Shown: positions 35,707-49,325, numbered from the stretch's first letter. The stretch is DNA of 64,000 bases from Macrolepiota albuminosa (GCA_027475525.1 JAMWFC010000016.1:62001-126000); one strand, 5' to 3'. Translations and numbers: made by a program. The notes: generated by a model not told the origin, from the letters alone.

Positions 35707-38700
35707 TTGACCGCCACTGTTGCTGCCGTGCTGCCGACTTCTCCTGTTGGAGATAGTCATATCGAGGATATTGTGTCTGATGACGACTCCGATGTGAGTA
35801 CTCTTCCTGTTTCAGTTCCACATCTGGTCTGGAATGGGTTGCTTGCGGCAACAGCGACTGAGTTGTCGACTACCGTCCCAATGTTACTAGACAATGGCTC
35901 ACACCTTGTGCTGATTGACACAGATCTAGTTCACCGACTTGGACTGCCGAAACGTCGCTTAAAGGATCCGCTTATTGTGTCTGTTGCACTGTCAACTTCC
36001 GAAAAGAAAGTTCCCACTGTATTATCCGAGTATTGTAAATTATCTGCAACGTCTCTTGATGGAGAATGGACTTCAAATACTGTACGCGCAATTGTCGCCC
36101 TGAACCTTTGTTATCCTGTAATTCTCGGTCGTCCGTTCTTAAAAGCCAACCAAATTGTAATTGATCATGAGAAAGATACTGTCATTGACAAGCGTACTAT
36201 GTACGATTTACTACATCCAGTCCAGCGAATAAAGAAGGCTGTTAGACAATTTGTACCGTGGAAAAAGAGACTCAAAGAAACATTGCGCTGTCGTAAAGAA
36301 ATGATCAAGGAGTTAAAAACGGTGTGTAACTTGCGTTTAGAGAGAATGGAACGACTGGGCTTGTTTGAAAAAGTAGCCGATGTTAATGTAGTAGCTGCTA
36401 TTTGTATGCGGATAGAAGAACTTGCGGTGGAACAGACACTTATGAAATATGATGAGCGCGTGAAACGTGAATTCAGGGACGTTTTCGAACCGGTGGTGAA
36501 TGTAAAAGACCTTCCGCAGGATGTCCTCGCGGAAATTAAATTGAAAAAAGCAGACCACGCAATAAAGACGCGGACATATCAGTGCCCGCGGAAGTACCGT
36601 GAGGCATGGAAGACGCTGATAGATGATCATTTGGAAGCGGGCCGAATTCAACCATCTGCCTCGCAATTCGCATCGCCAGCCTTCTTGATTCCGAAGGCAG
36701 ATCCCACAGCGTTACCTCGCTGAGTAAATGATTACCGAGCCTTGAACGCAGCGACAGTACCGGACAATCACCCCATTCCAAGGGTGGAAGATATTCTACA
36801 TGACTGTGCAAAGGGGAAATACTTTGCTGTATTGGATTTAACGAACGCGTTTTTCCAAACACGAATGCATCCTGATCATGTGCCACTGACGGCGGTGTCA
36901 ACACCATTTGGGCTATATGAATGGCTAGTCATGCCGATGGGCTTGAGAAACGCACCGGCAATTCAGCAGCGCCGAGTAACAGCGGCACTTCGAGAATACA
37001 TTGGTAAAATTTGCCATGTGTACTTAGATGACATTGTCATTTGGTCAGAGTCCTTAGAAGAGCATCACGAAAATGTTCGTAAGATATTAGAGGCGCTCCG
37101 GAAAGCCTGCATGTTTGTCAACCTTAAAAAGTCGCACCTGTACCGTACTTCCATTGATTTCCTGGGACACCACATATCCGCCAATGGTATTGAAGCTGAC
37201 AGTAAGAAAGTTGAGCGCATTTTGGCATGGCCAACGCCTCCAGCGAAAGATGTCAAATCTTTTCTGGGGTTGGTCAGGTACATTGCGGTTTTCTTACCAA
37301 AACTGGCAGAATACACAGGCGTCCTGAACACATTGACGACACAAGAATGTAAACATGATTTTCCAACATGGTCATGGAAACATCAACGGGCATTTGACAA
37401 CATCAAGCAATTGGTGATTAGCCATGACTGCTTGACAATGATTGATCATACAGACACCTCGAAGACTATTTATGTCACAACGGATGCGAGTGATTTTCGC
37501 TCGGGAGGGGTTCTATCCTTTGGAACGACATGGGAAACAGCCCGCCCGGTGGCCTTTGAAAGTCAGACGTTCAAAGGTGCGGAATTAAATTATCTGGTAC
37601 ATGAGAAGGAATTGCTGGCAATTGTAGGAGCCTTAAAGAAATGGCGCGCAGACCTATTTGGGTCAAGATTTGTTGTCTTCACAGACCACAAAACGTTGTT
37701 GAACTTTGAGGGTCAACGGGATCTCTCACGCCGACAAGCTCGGTGGATAGAATTCTTAAGTCAATTCGATTGTAAAATGATTTATGTTAAAGGTGAGGAC
37801 AACACAGTCGCGGATGCTTTGTCAAGGCTTCCGTATGACTTACCTGAGGCATCGTTGTCAGAGCGAAATGCTTGTTCATTGGCGGAAATGCATGACGATG
37901 ATCTGATCAGTGAATGCATTGGTGCGGTGTTACCAGTGGGACGAGCGTCCCCTTTTGCAACAGCATTTTCACTAGCGCGAGAGAAAGTGGCACTGAAGAG
38001 CGCGATAGCGTTGATACAGTCAATAACAGTTGATGATAAATTGTTGACAGATCTGCGGAGCGGGTATAGCGAAGACCCATGGTGTAAAAATCTACTGGCA
38101 GCAGCCCGGGGAATGATGTCGTTGGTAGAGAAAGACGGGCTGTGGTTTTTAGATTCTCGACTACTCGTTCCGCGAACAGGCAATATACGTGAGCGTATTT
38201 TTCGTTTGGCTCATGATTCCTTAGGCCATTTCGGATTCGAGAAGGCTTACGATGCCTTACGTTGGTCATACTATTGGCCACGAATGCGTCGCGATCTCGA
38301 GGAGGGTTACATCCCAGCATGTGCGGAATGCCAGCGTTACAAGTCACCTACGACTCGCCCCATGGGCCCACTTCACCCATTGCCGGTGCTGGAGGGGCGA
38401 GGTGAGTCAGTGGCAATGGATTTCGTGGGTCCCTTGCCAGAGGATGACGGGTTCAATTGCATTCTAACGATTACCGACCATCTTCACTCTGACATTCGTA
38501 TTGTACCTACTCGAACTGACATCATGGCGCCGCAATTAGCGGAACTCTTTTTCGAACATTGGTACTGTGAGAACGGCCTGCCTTCAGACATTATTTTGGA
38601 CAGAGATAAGTTATTCACGTCTCGCTTTTGAAAACACCTCATGTGCCTTATTGGTGTTAAAATTAAAATGTCAACAGCTTACCACCCGGAAACGGATGGG

Positions 38701-39509
38701 ACCAGTGAATGGTCAAATAAAACGGTGGTACAGGCATTGCGTTTTCATGTAGACAGGACTCAAAAAGGCTGGGCTCGCGCACTGCGACGTGTTCGATTTG
38801 ACATCATGAACACGATAAATAAATCGACGGGCTTTTCACCATTCCAATTAAGGATGGACGAACGCCGCGAATAATCCCACCTCTGATACCAGCAACAGAA
38901 CAACATGGTTCTGAAGAAGAGACGGCGCGTAGGGTGATTCAGAGACTTGCTGTGGATACGGCAACTGCACAAGACAATTTACTTCAAGCCAAGATCCAAC
39001 AAGCGGCTCAGGCAAACAAATCTCACTTGGACGACGGCGATTTTCGAATTGGGGACAGGGTTTTGGTCTGTACAAAAGACAAACGATGACAGTACAAAAA
39101 GAAAGGACATAAGAGAGTGGCGAAACTAATGCCAAGGTATGACGGTCCTTTCGTCATCACTGACATTCATCCAGAGTCCTCCAATGTCACCGTGTTCCGG
39201 CCAAACGACTCCGACGCATACGGACAGTATCATACGTCGAAACTTTTGTTTTACAAAGAAAATGACGCTTTGCTGTTCCCGTCTCAACAATTCAAAGAAC
39301 CCGGCCCTGTCTTCACACCGGACACCGGGCTGGAAGAACATTATGTGGAAAAGATTGTGGACTCCCAGAGGAGAGGACAGGGGTGGCAATACCTGGTCAG
39401 ATTCCGGGGATATGGACCTGAACATGACGAATGGAAATCCGGGCAAGAACTCGAAAACAACGAGGCCCTCGAAATGTGGTTGGCGGGAGATGGTCAAGGA
39501 TCAATTTAA
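35707..39509 (+). pseudogene. pol of the young gypsy element (protease, RT, RNase H, integrase, chromodomain), broken
   Basis: Segments in order: protease-like MLLDNGSHLVLIDTDLV (Asp-Asn-Gly in place of the usual DTG/DSG); reverse transcriptase with FAVLDLTNAFFQ and YLDDIVIWS; RNase H with TTDASDFRSGG and ADALSRLP; integrase with an HHCC zinc region (HDSLGHFGFEKAYDALRW, CAECQ) and core AMDFVGPLPEDDG; and a C-terminal chromodomain (YLVRFRGYGPEHDEW). Segments up to 38874 share one frame, cut by TGA at 36721 and 38629, each where a Trp codon is expected. A single missing base near 38862 then shifts the frame, and another TGA at Trp lies near 39087. The final frame ends at 39509. Confidence 0.92.
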
Positions 39510-39663
39510 TGTGTTCCTTTTTCGCCATGTGCCTGCCGCCGGTAGCTTTTCCCATGGGGTTTTTGACGCACCCGTGTGAGCAGTTTTTTTTACGTTACTA
39601 ACATTGTTCCTTTTATTCGTTTCATTTCTCGTACATTGCAAAATTTTTTTGGTTGGGGAGGGG

Positions 39664-39869
39664 TGTAATCCTACGATTACAACCACTCATGTTTAGTCAT
39701 GTTAGCACCTAGTGGGGATGTGTGATCCCGCTCGATTGCTCGATTACTTACTTCTTACCATCATCACCTCGTACATTTACGTGCACGTACATATCTCTAT
39801 CTCGCCTGTGGAATACAGCGAGGTTCTATCTTCTGTCGGTTCTGATCTAAGTGAGGACAACGTCCTACA
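39664..39869 (+). repeat. 3' LTR of the young gypsy element
   Basis: 206 bp, matches the 5' LTR except for three transitions. It is preceded by a purine-rich tract (GGTTGGGGAGGGG) that fits a polypurine tract and followed by the TCATC target duplication. Confidence 0.97.
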
Positions 39870-40145
39870 TCATCACCTTTTATTTTCTCTTATAATGCAT
39901 TGGAGGAAGAACCTCAACTATATTGATGAGCAGTTGTGTTGACTATTTATATTGCTTGTGCAGCATGAGCACCCAATCAACACTTTTGTTGAGTATAAGC
40001 AATCTCAGCAGTGAGGCTGCCCTTACTGCCTTGCAGGCTACAAGGATCTTCCTCTCTCACTTAATTGAGTATGCCATGGATACTTCATCTATAGCTGGCT
40101 GCCAATACTTGTGTTGGAATTTAATACTGAGTAACCTAGATTAAG

Positions 40146-40376
40146 ACAGACAGTAAGTCTTCTGATCTAAGTAAGTAAGTATTTATATATTGTATAGTCA
40201 ATGTTATCACTCACTCTCAGTCTGTGTAGAAATGACTGAGGATGTGCATTTGCCAGTAGATGAATATATGTACTCTATAGTAGCTTTGTTTAATATATGA
40301 CAATAGTATATAAATAGTGTGATATATGAAAGGGTTAGGCACACTTATAATGTTCTAAACCTCTAAATTGTATCAC
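40146..40376 (-). repeat. Left terminal repeat of the copia element
   Basis: About 230 bp alignable to 46943-46974 joined with 47493-47702: both contain AAGACAGACAG, then TAAGTAAGTATTTAT and a CACACTTATA block. Ends are approximate. Confidence 0.7.
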
Positions 40377-40564
40377 TCTTTCTTATACAGAATTATATTA
40401 TTGTAAACTCATGATATCATATAGGCAGGTGAATTGTAAGACAAGTAAGGCCTTGATAAATATGTCCATGATGTTGTCTTTTATATTGATGTAGTACATC
40501 TGAATCTCTCTTGTCGTGATACATTTCTATAGAAAATAGTACTTTATATTAACATGTTTGATGT

Positions 40565-41613
40565 GTGAATATAAAAGTGGATCTTCTGATATTTATTGTG
40601 GAGTTATTGTCACAGAGTATTGTCATGGCTTTATCCAGTAGATGTCCCAATGTCTTCAATACCATTTGCAATCAGATACACTCCTGTGACACCTCAAACA
40701 TAGCCATATACTCTGCCTCGCATGAAGAAGCTATAACCATTTTTTGTTTCCATGTTGCCTACAATATTAAGCCAGCATCCAGTAATTATGCATATTCTCT
40801 GACACTTCGCCTTGTGTTGAGGCAATTCACTCAATCTGATTTTATGAAATCCACCAAGTTTATTAGTGTGTTCCTGCCAAGTCATAATCATATTAAGCAT
40901 GTGTCTTTTAAGTAGTGAAAAACTTGTATTGTGGCATTTCAATGAGTATATGAGTAGCAATCTAGAAACTGTGACAATTGCTGTACTACATATTGAATGT
41001 CCAGGCAAGTGGATATGGCCAGCCAGAGTAGTCTGTTAATTAGATTTTTATAAGAAATCTTCTTTAACTTTTCATAATCTGTATCACTGAGCAGCAATCA
41101 GTCTACTCAACAAAGTTTCAGTCCTGGTTTTATAGGAACTATCAGAGAAAAAGCCTTGGATTGGCCATACTAAAATGTGAATTTGTCAATAAGAGTTGTC
41201 TGTGAAAGGAATACATGTCAATAAAGGTGGTCTCATTCTACTGCAATTTCTACAATGTGTTGTGGAGTCTCCATGTCTGAGATATTCCATATTTTTCTCA
41301 ACTCCTTCTTGAAGCTGTCATTTGCAGTCTTTAAGCATGCAATTGCTAAAAAATCATCAATGTAGATGCCTGTAATCACTGTTCCTTGGTCAGACTTTCA
41401 GTAATAAATGCACACCTCACAACTCAATTGGTTTAAAAGTCTCCTCATGACATTGTCCAGCATTTTATTCCAGATATGGCCTGTCTGCTTCATTCTATAC
41501 AGTGGTTTCACTAGTTTGCATATCCAATTCTCTTTGTCTTTTTCTTTGAAGCTCTTCAGTTGTTGCATGTAAATTTGCTCCTTCTTAAGTAAAACTCTAT
41601 TTAAAAATGCCAT
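40565..41613 (-). pseudogene. copia reverse transcriptase and RNase H remains
   Basis: 41613-41398 reads MAFLNRVLLKKEQIYMQQ and WICKLVKPLYRMKQTGHIW, the conserved fingers/palm region of copia reverse transcriptase. 41008-40565 holds a worn RNase H with stops. The catalytic YVDD region is not readable. Confidence 0.85.
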
Positions 41614-43957
41614 CTTGACATTGATTTAGGTTGCATGTCCAACTCCTTGTAGCCACTAAGTAAAGAAAAATCTGCCATGATTCTGTGCATGCTTTCAGTA
41701 AGGTCATCTGCTTAAAGTTTCTTCCTTGTACCATGATAAAGCTTTGCAGGATATGTCTAGTCTTGAACCTTATGATGTTGCTGCGTTCATCTCATTGGAT
41801 CATAAAGACAAGGTGTTCTTTGAATATCTTTTGCCCTGCTAGTACTTTCTTATGTAGAACCAGTTTTCAAACTCCTATTTCCTGCAGTGAACTTAGTTCT
41901 TCACAATAAGATGCTTCTCACCTTGACCAGTCTAATAATAATTTAGCCTCCTCCAATGTCCTTGGCATATCTGAATTGCCATCTGGATCTGTGTTGTATG
42001 GATCTCTGATTGTGTTCAATGCTATTATAATATAATCAAGTTTATCATCTACTGATAGGATCTTATACAGGATCAGCACATCAATGGCAGGCTACAGCAA
42101 CATGGCACTGACTTGGGATATCTTAGCACATGCTAATTGACCAAGTCTGGCAATATTTGACAGCCATACATGGCAAGAAGCAGATCTAATCAATGATAGT
42201 GCTGATGGCAGACAGAATGACAACTGACAGATGACATCAGTTACTGATGACAGTGCTTAGCAAAAAGACTAATGATCTATTAAAACTGACAGACAGCTTG
42301 ATGTTTGACCTTGGCATCTGACAGCACTTAGTGCTTCAATTTGATGCCTGATATTGCTTAGTATCCTGGACAAATAGAAGGTTGATAGACTGATGGTTCA
42401 GCATCATAATCTGCTGCCTGGCATTGCTAAGTGTGTTGAATAGATGGTAGGGATTTGAAACTGTCGGAGCCACTCTATAAATTTTTCAGTTCACCGCATT
42501 TTGGCATTATTAGTTACTTGGCGACAGTAAACCCCTTGTAGTATAAAAAGTACTTACTGACTTGTGCATAGGAGAAGCATTAAAACAGAGTTTCCTGCCC
42601 CACTCACTCTAGTCTCTCTTATGGTCAAAATTTTATTTATGGTCAGCAATATCAAAGTAAATTGGCAGTTGTAGACTATCACTATCCAATGGAATCTTTG
42701 TGCCTAGCATCTACAGCAGGCATTAACATCGCTTAGACCTTGCTGAGCTCCCATGTTCTTGCCACATCCCTTGCTGCTTGTCACTTACTGGTCTTTTCAT
42801 AGGTGCCTCTTTTCTTAGCGCTTGACACCTGCTGACACTATTTCTGACTTTTCTTTATTTTACAGACATGATTTCTGAGACCTGTCCAGGACTTTCCTCA
42901 ATACCTTAAGTGCACCCAACGCTAGCTTTTGGCTTGGTAACATTATTCTTACATTTGTTACTGACCAAACTTTGGGCATCATTACCATACTTGCATCATG
43001 CTCAATCTTTGGTACCTCATGTTGCAAGTCTTTCAGCACTATTTGTTGTTCTCTTCTGACTTTCTTGACTCTGCCTGCTGACTCTTTTGCTTTTTTTACT
43101 GCTTTCTCCAATCAAGTTTTCTGCTGTGCATTGTCTGGAGCTATTTTCACTGTCAGTATTGTTGTTTGTCCTGAATGTCATGGTTGAGTCAGCTCATTCA
43201 CTGGTGCCAGTGCTAGAGGTGCCTGTGGTAATGGAATAGTTGCCATTGGTTCAGGTTAGATCAAGTCAGATTTAAAAATACCAGAAATTCATATAGGCTT
43301 GTCTTCATTATAAGTTTTTGTTGATGGTTGGATGTTTGAATTAACTGATATAGATTGTATTGCTAGAGGTATAGTTTTATTTACATCCTGGAGTGCAGGA
43401 TGTTCTACTAGTAGCTAGTTGTCGCAACTCTCGATAAAGTGTATATGATATGAGCTGTAGACCTTCTGTGTTGACTTATCATAGCACTTATATGCCTTTG
43501 AATTCTTGTTATAGCCTGTCAACATACATTCAATTGATTTTTTATACACTTTAGAGTTGTGCTTGCCTAAGATCAAGACAAATACTCTACAGCCAATCTC
43601 TTAATTATATGAGTAATCAGATCTTACTCTATACTATAACTTGTCAGATGTGGTGTTGTCAACAGCAGATGTCTTTGTTTTACTGTGCAGATGTGCAGCT
43701 GTAAGATAGAATTTGTCCTATAGAAATAGTAGACATTTTGAGGCAATCCACATTAAACAAGCCTTCTCTATTAATGTATGGTGCATATGCTCTACTTGAC
43801 TAATGTGGGCAGATGTATATGGACACCAACTTTTAGAATTATGCCTCTTGATCTATACTATTCTTTATGGTTAATCCTGTTAAACTCACTGTCTTATCCA
43901 GTGCACAGAATTTTTACTTTCTTATCAATTTCCCTTTCATGAGCCAGAATTCAGGCC

Positions 43958-44456
43958 TGTCAGAGGACTCCTCATTTCTTTCTTCTTTCACTCCTTATTT
44001 CTTCTGCTCTCCTTTCATTCATTCTTTTATTTCTTCTGACATTATTTCATTTTACTATTTCTATTCTTTCAATATTATCTGTTAGTACTATTCTCAGCCT
44101 TTGAGGTGCTTTGGTTCTTTAGCTACCATTCAGACAAGTGTGGGCCCTTCAGCACCACTTTCAGACTGCTTATATAAGCCAGAGTTTGCCATAGTTTGCC
44201 CCTTATTTATGTAATTATTTATATAGGCAATTTTCGAGTTTTTAAGGTTTTGTTGTACTGTATAGTTGTTTCTCATGCTTCAGAGGCTCCAGAAGCGTCC
44301 AACCTGACATAGAAAATCCCTAGACTTGTTCTCTTTGGATCTCCCTCTGCCAGGTAAGTAGTTTCTATGATATTGTCAGTACATACTCTAATATACTTTA
44401 GATTTCTCTCTGCCAGCTGTGTGACTGAGCCACAGCCTCTAGAGGTTGCTCTTACA
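43958..44456 (+). mobile_element. Solo LTR (copy 2) inside the copia integrase
   Basis: 499 bp from TGTCAGAGGACTCC to CTCTTACA, same family as copies 1 and 3. Flanks AGGCC and AAGCC match at four of five bases, a slightly worn target duplication. It splits the integrase remains of the copia relic, so it is younger than that element. Confidence 0.88.
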
Positions 44457-46127
44457 AAGCCTGCAACTCTGGAAACCTGTCATTTTTGAATTTTAGAAAA
44501 ATAGATCACAGTTTGTTTGTAAAATTGTCTACTATATTTATAATATATTTGTTGCTGATATATGACATTACTGCAAATTGACTTGCTAGGTCTACTTATA
44601 TCTTTTCAAGCCATTGCAATGCCCTATGTCCTTCCTCCTTCTTTCTTCCCTTTGATCCTGGCATGTATGCTTGTTTACTGAGGATGCAATGATTATATTT
44701 AGAAGGCTTTAAGAAGAAGATATTGAACATACTTTTAATCATCCCAGCTTGTTTTATCTGAAGTATTGCCTAGTAATTTGCATGGCCTAGTGATAGGCTT
44801 CTACTTGGGCTGAGCGCATCATTATGGGCTTACCAACATTTGACATACTAGAGACTCTAATAATCATCTGGGATTCAGGATGACTCTGACTTTGGTGCTT
44901 TGTTGCAAACTCTACTTATCACCTTCATCCAACATTTATCAATTCTTCAGCACACACTACCTGTTGGCTTCAAGGATTTAGAAGGTTTAGGACTCATAGC
45001 ACTAGGATGATGGTAGGGAAGTAACCCTGACCAAACTCCAATTGCTTCTGGAAAGGGTTAACATTAGGTGCTGCCATTTGATGAGGCACTCTAATCAGAA
45101 GTCTAAAGAATCAATGACGACAGCACAGGATATATTCAAACCCAATATTTTGACTTAGCACCAACTTTAGCACTCACAGTGTCTGTCAAGGATTTTCCAA
45201 CCATATCTCAGAGAAGCTTGGCCAATTGAAATTATATTAAAAAGTGAGCAAACTCATACAATTCTAAGTCAGTTCAGAGTTGCTGTGACCAATGAGCTAT
45301 AATATTGTTAGTTGCATTCATCTATGTGCTACTGGTTGCTGTTGACAGGTTGCTATTAGCTGGGACCACAAGAAGAGATGTTAATTGGTAGCACCATAAA
45401 TAGACTTATCTTGGAAATTCAGTAGCATATAGTATAAAAGATAGCTACTACACATATATATAATAATGGATTGTAACTCTTTGAGCATCAAATTACACTC
45501 AGCATTCAAATTGTGCTAGCTTGTTCTAACTTCATCATTAAGTTAGGCACTAGCTTTGTCTTAATCATTTTCATTGTTTACAGTGCCATCTATAGGCTCA
45601 TTATATTGTGCTATTCTTTCTCTTTTCAATATCTTTGCCTAGACTTTGGCACTTATAGTTAGCTAGGTAGCATCCAAAACACTATCACTTAGTGTGTCAA
45701 CTTATTACATTTGCTTGAGCACACCAGGACTCTGTTAGGACTCCTCACAACTATGCATGCCAGATGCTGGAGACAGCATTGTATTGCATAATTTCCAGCA
45801 TACTCAACCACAGTTGGCATCATCACTAGTCTCCTGTGCCAAGTTTTGATGTTAGGTGAGGCATGGATAGCATATGCAAGGTCAGAGGCTAAGTTTACTG
45901 CATATAGGTCTTTCTGAAGAATAAGCATGGCAGTGGCGATTATAGACTTTGGTGTTGTTAAATGTGGTGGTTATCTTGGCTCATTTTACAAGTTTGCTGA
46001 CTGAGAATAGTTTTACAGCAGACTTTGAAATGTACAATGCATTTTTTATTTTGATACAAATGTCTTCATTTGTCATAAATCATATGCTTTCTATTCCTTT
46101 TGCAAAGATAGTAATGCCATCTATGCC

Positions 46128-46955
46128 TCAAATAGATCTTTTAGGGATCATAGTTAGAGAGGTAAAGTTAGAAAGGTCTGGTGAAATATGTACTGCCGCT
46201 CTGAAATCTGAGTAGAATGGCATAGTTGAACTGTTTGAACTTGTAAATGCAATTTTACTCTTTGAATTATCTATCAGGAAATCATTGCAATTGATTCCTA
46301 TTCTGAGGTTCTCTTCCAAAGCAACTAACATTTTGAATTTCAGGGCTTCAACTTCCTCAATAGAGCCTGTTGTTGAGATAGCATCTGAAGCTATGCCTGC
46401 AAATTGTATTGTTGTCATCACTTTTTCTTGAGTGGCTATATATGCAGCTATTGCATTGACATCTCCTTCCAGGGTAAAAGCTGCTCCTCCTGAAGATGTG
46501 ACAGTGATTTTTGATGACAATTTCTTTTTATCCTTCCTCTTTTGCTGAGCTTTAAAATGTGCAATACATGACATCTAAGATTTCTCAATGGTCTTTTTTG
46601 CCATACCACCCTCTTCTAAGATGCACCATGGCAAGGTGTGGCCATTATAGGAAGGATGGCACTGGGATTTGCATTCAGTGCAGATAAGTCTATCAAACTT
46701 TGATGTTTTTGCAGCTAGGATAGTTGATTCAGCCTGTACTGTTGACTTGTCAGCATTCATCAAAGTTTGCTCCCTCTCCAGGAAATAGTGAATCTTGACA
46801 GGACTGTATTTCTTCACATCAGCAACTGAGGTGAGATCACGCAAAATAATAGAGTATATATAGGCATAAAATCTGTCTGACATAGATGAGAAAACAGCAA
46901 TGAACTGCAACAGCTTCTTGGTGACTTTGCCAGCCTCAAATAAGACAGACAGCAA
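46128..46955 (-). pseudogene. copia gag C-terminus and protease remains
   Basis: Two adjoining minus-strand frames. 46955-46575 contains VADVKKYSPVKIHYFLE and CTECKSQCHPSYNGHTLPWC, a Cys/His cluster. 46574-46128 begins with a Lys-rich part (FKAQQKRKDKKK) and contains FLIDNSKSKIAFTS, in the position of the retroviral-type protease with the DSG-type active site worn to DNS. A stop separates the two frames, and the start is at or near the element's terminal repeat, so the front of gag is lost. Confidence 0.8.
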
Positions 46956-46974
46956 GTTTTCTGATCTAGGTGAG

Positions 46975-47492
46975 TGTCAGGGGACTCCTCATTCCTTTCT
47001 TCTTTCACTCTTTATTTCTTCACTCTCCTTTCATTCACTTCCTTATTTCTTCTATCATTCTCTCATCTTGCTGTTACTACTTTTTCAACACTATCTGTTA
47101 GTACTATTCTCAACCTTTGAGATGCTCTGGTTCTTTAGCTATCACTCAGACAAGTGTGGGCCCTTCAGCACCACTCCAGGCTGCTTAGATAAGCCGGAGT
47201 TTGCCTTTCTGACTTCTAAAGTCCGGAGTTTTCCTCCCTTGTTTGCACACTTATTTGGTTAGTCAATTTTTGAGTTTTTAAGGTTTTGTTGTACTGTACA
47301 GTTGTTTCCCACGCTTCAGAGGCCCCAGAAGCATCCAACCTGGCATAGGGAATCCCCAGACTTGTTCTCTTTGGATCTCCCTCTGCCAGGTGAGTAGCTA
47401 CCTTGATATTGTCAGTATATATTCTAATACACTTTGGATCTCCCTCTGCCAGCTGTGTGACTGAGCCACAGCCTCTAGAAGTCGCCCTTACA
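46975..47492 (+). mobile_element. Solo LTR (copy 3) with intact target duplication
   Basis: 518 bp from TGTCAGGGGACTCC to GCCCTTACA, flanked by GTGAG on both sides (46970-46974 and 47493-47497). It has landed inside the right terminal repeat of the copia element, whose sequence resumes exactly after the duplication. This is the best-preserved copy of the family. Confidence 0.95.
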
Positions 47493-47702
47493 GTGAGGTA
47501 AGTAAGTATTTATGTATTGTATAGTTAACATTATCGCTCACCCTCAGTCCATATAGAAATAACTGAGGATGCTTGTTTGCCAGTAAGTAAATATATGTAC
47601 TTTATAGTAGCTTTGTCCAATATATAACAATAATATGTAAATAATGTGATATGTGAAAGGATCAGACACACTTATAGTGCCTAAATCTCTGAAATATAAC
47701 AA

Positions 47703-49325
47703 CTTAGAGACAACATTTGTCTATTGTTGATGCACATTTTGTGCATAAGTGGCTACCATCAGCTCATTCCATTCTTGTGGCATTTGAAGATTATATGCTC
47801 AATCGTAATTAGACAGAAGAGCTGGTTGCTCCTATAAGGACTATGTGTTCTCATATTTTAAGTCAAGCACCTCTCAATTACTGTCACTCAAGTCCTCCAA
47901 CTTGACTTGTGATAATGTAAGTGGGCATACCTCCACTGCTTTTTCATGCTTCTTTGCCTTCTGCTGGCATTTATCTGGAGGCTTTGCACTTCAATTGTTT
48001 GGAGTGACTGTTTACTTATTAGTTGTCTTGGAGGCTTGATATTCTTTCTCACTCATCATTACTGCCTGATGATCTGAGCTCAGCCCAGGCATGGCCTATG
48101 CCTCCTCAACCACATCCTCTACCATCAGCACTCTTTGCCAACAGAGTCATGAAGTATCTTTACACTTCTATATAATGCAGTGATGTTGGAGACAATTATT
48201 AATATCATCTACTGTAGCATGTTCTGCTGGGATGACTTTTTTATTCACCAGCACTTGACAATGCTCAAAGTCTAGCATGACTTTGTTACACTACATGAAG
48301 GCATTCTCAATATTATATGTAGCAATCAAAGTTTATTACATTCATATATTCTCAGCTACGTGAGCCAGATGTTTGAACTGTTACATTAGTTCTGTACTGC
48401 ATCATAGCATGGCTCCCTACAATGCCCAATTGCAATGCCAGTGGGGTTTCTAACTCCTGTATGAAAATTTCATATACATGGGCAAACTGGGGTGTAATAC
48501 CTAAGGTAGTATTCTTAGAGTTCTAAAGTGTCCATGCTTTATGGCCATTCATATCTACATAAGATACCAGACACTTTTTGTTTATCTGTTTTAGAGCACT
48601 GAAGTGTGCTCTTGGCTTGATATAGAGTTACCTTCTTTATCTGCATCACATTATTCTTTTTGTGGTCAGTTGAGGATGGCCAGTCCATCATTGCTACTAG
48701 ACACTTAGAGTCACTATCACAACTGTCACAACTGTAGTACTTATTTTTGAAGGTGTCATTCAACATGTCTACTACAATATACTCCTCCTCCTCTACAACC
48801 ACACTCTCAAGCTCTGTATCCAATGCCTCTTCTGGAGGCTCCTGATTGTTAGTGGGCTGCTTTGCCTCAAAATTAGTGGAGATATCTCTGTCACTCCTAC
48901 TTGCCACTGTAGTATGTGCAGCATGTATGCGGGCCCAGAATATATACACCTTCTTCTGGCCTCCTGCCTATGTTGGGCAGCTAGTAGCATAGTAGCCTAG
49001 TTGGCCATATGCAAAGCATGTGCCTGCCTGATCAAGTGAGTTGGCAGTCTTGGAGTCTGGCCTAGGTTTAGGATGATCTCTGTCCTGAGCATGCTCCAGG
49101 CATGGGTGACTGCACCCCCAATTTCTGGCTGATGCTTTGCATACCACAAACTGCATATTGCAGTTGCAGTCCTATTCAATGTCAGCTTTTTTAACAAGAA
49201 AGATCTTTATGCGCTGACTTCACAGTGATGTTGTCACTGGAGCTGGTTGCCTGCTCCCTCCTTTATAACTACTATGCTGCTCATAGTAGTTAGCAATCTT
49301 AAGAGACTGATTATATAGTATAGCA
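47703..49325 (-). pseudogene. Gypsy-type gag remains
   Basis: On the minus strand, 49156-48968 ends with CFAYGQLGYYATSCP, a worn CCHC zinc knuckle, and 48949-48539 is an acidic stretch (LESVVVEEEEYIVVDML) followed by a Lys-rich part, as in the linker between gag and protease. No protease motif is clear. The Tc1 element at 49328 cuts into it. Family assignment is less sure than for the other relics. Confidence 0.55.

Larger units (their letters stand above)
34127..39869 (+). mobile_element. Young Ty3/gypsy LTR retrotransposon of the chromovirus group
   Basis: A complete element of 5743 bp with two 206-bp LTRs that differ at only three positions, all transitions. It is flanked by a perfect 5-bp target duplication, TCATC at 34122-34126 and 39870-39874. 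The order gag, protease, reverse transcriptase, RNase H, integrase and chromodomain is that of chromoviruses. CpG content is normal, in contrast to the surrounding old elements. Its pol is broken by TGA codons and at least one frameshift, so this copy cannot make its own proteins. Confidence 0.97.
40146..47702 (-). mobile_element. Degenerate Ty1/copia element with two later LTR insertions
   Basis: Minus-strand element. From right to left: worn gag end with a Cys-rich region, protease, GAG-pre-integrase (about 45.7-45.9 kb, IHASPNIKTWHRRL), integrase C-terminal part (about 43.4-43.8 kb), reverse transcriptase and RNase H (40.6-41.6 kb). Related terminal repeats flank it: about 40146-40376 on the left, and 46943-46974 plus 47493-47702 on the right, the right one split by a solo LTR. 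Another LTR sits in the integrase at 43958. Stops are frequent and CpG is nearly absent. The exact LTR ends are blurred, and the N-terminal part of gag seems deleted. Confidence 0.85.

Noticed and set aside
34528..38874. All in-frame stops in the young gypsy element are TGA, which could suggest UGA read as an amino acid
   Set aside because: The host genes in the window use TGA as a stop where checked, the element also has a frameshift, and the expected residues differ (Arg at two sites, Trp at others). Mutation explains this better than recoding.
39875..40140. Short ORFs right of the young gypsy element
   Set aside because: They start inside the 3' LTR or in the continuation of the older gypsy relic and have no domain of their own.
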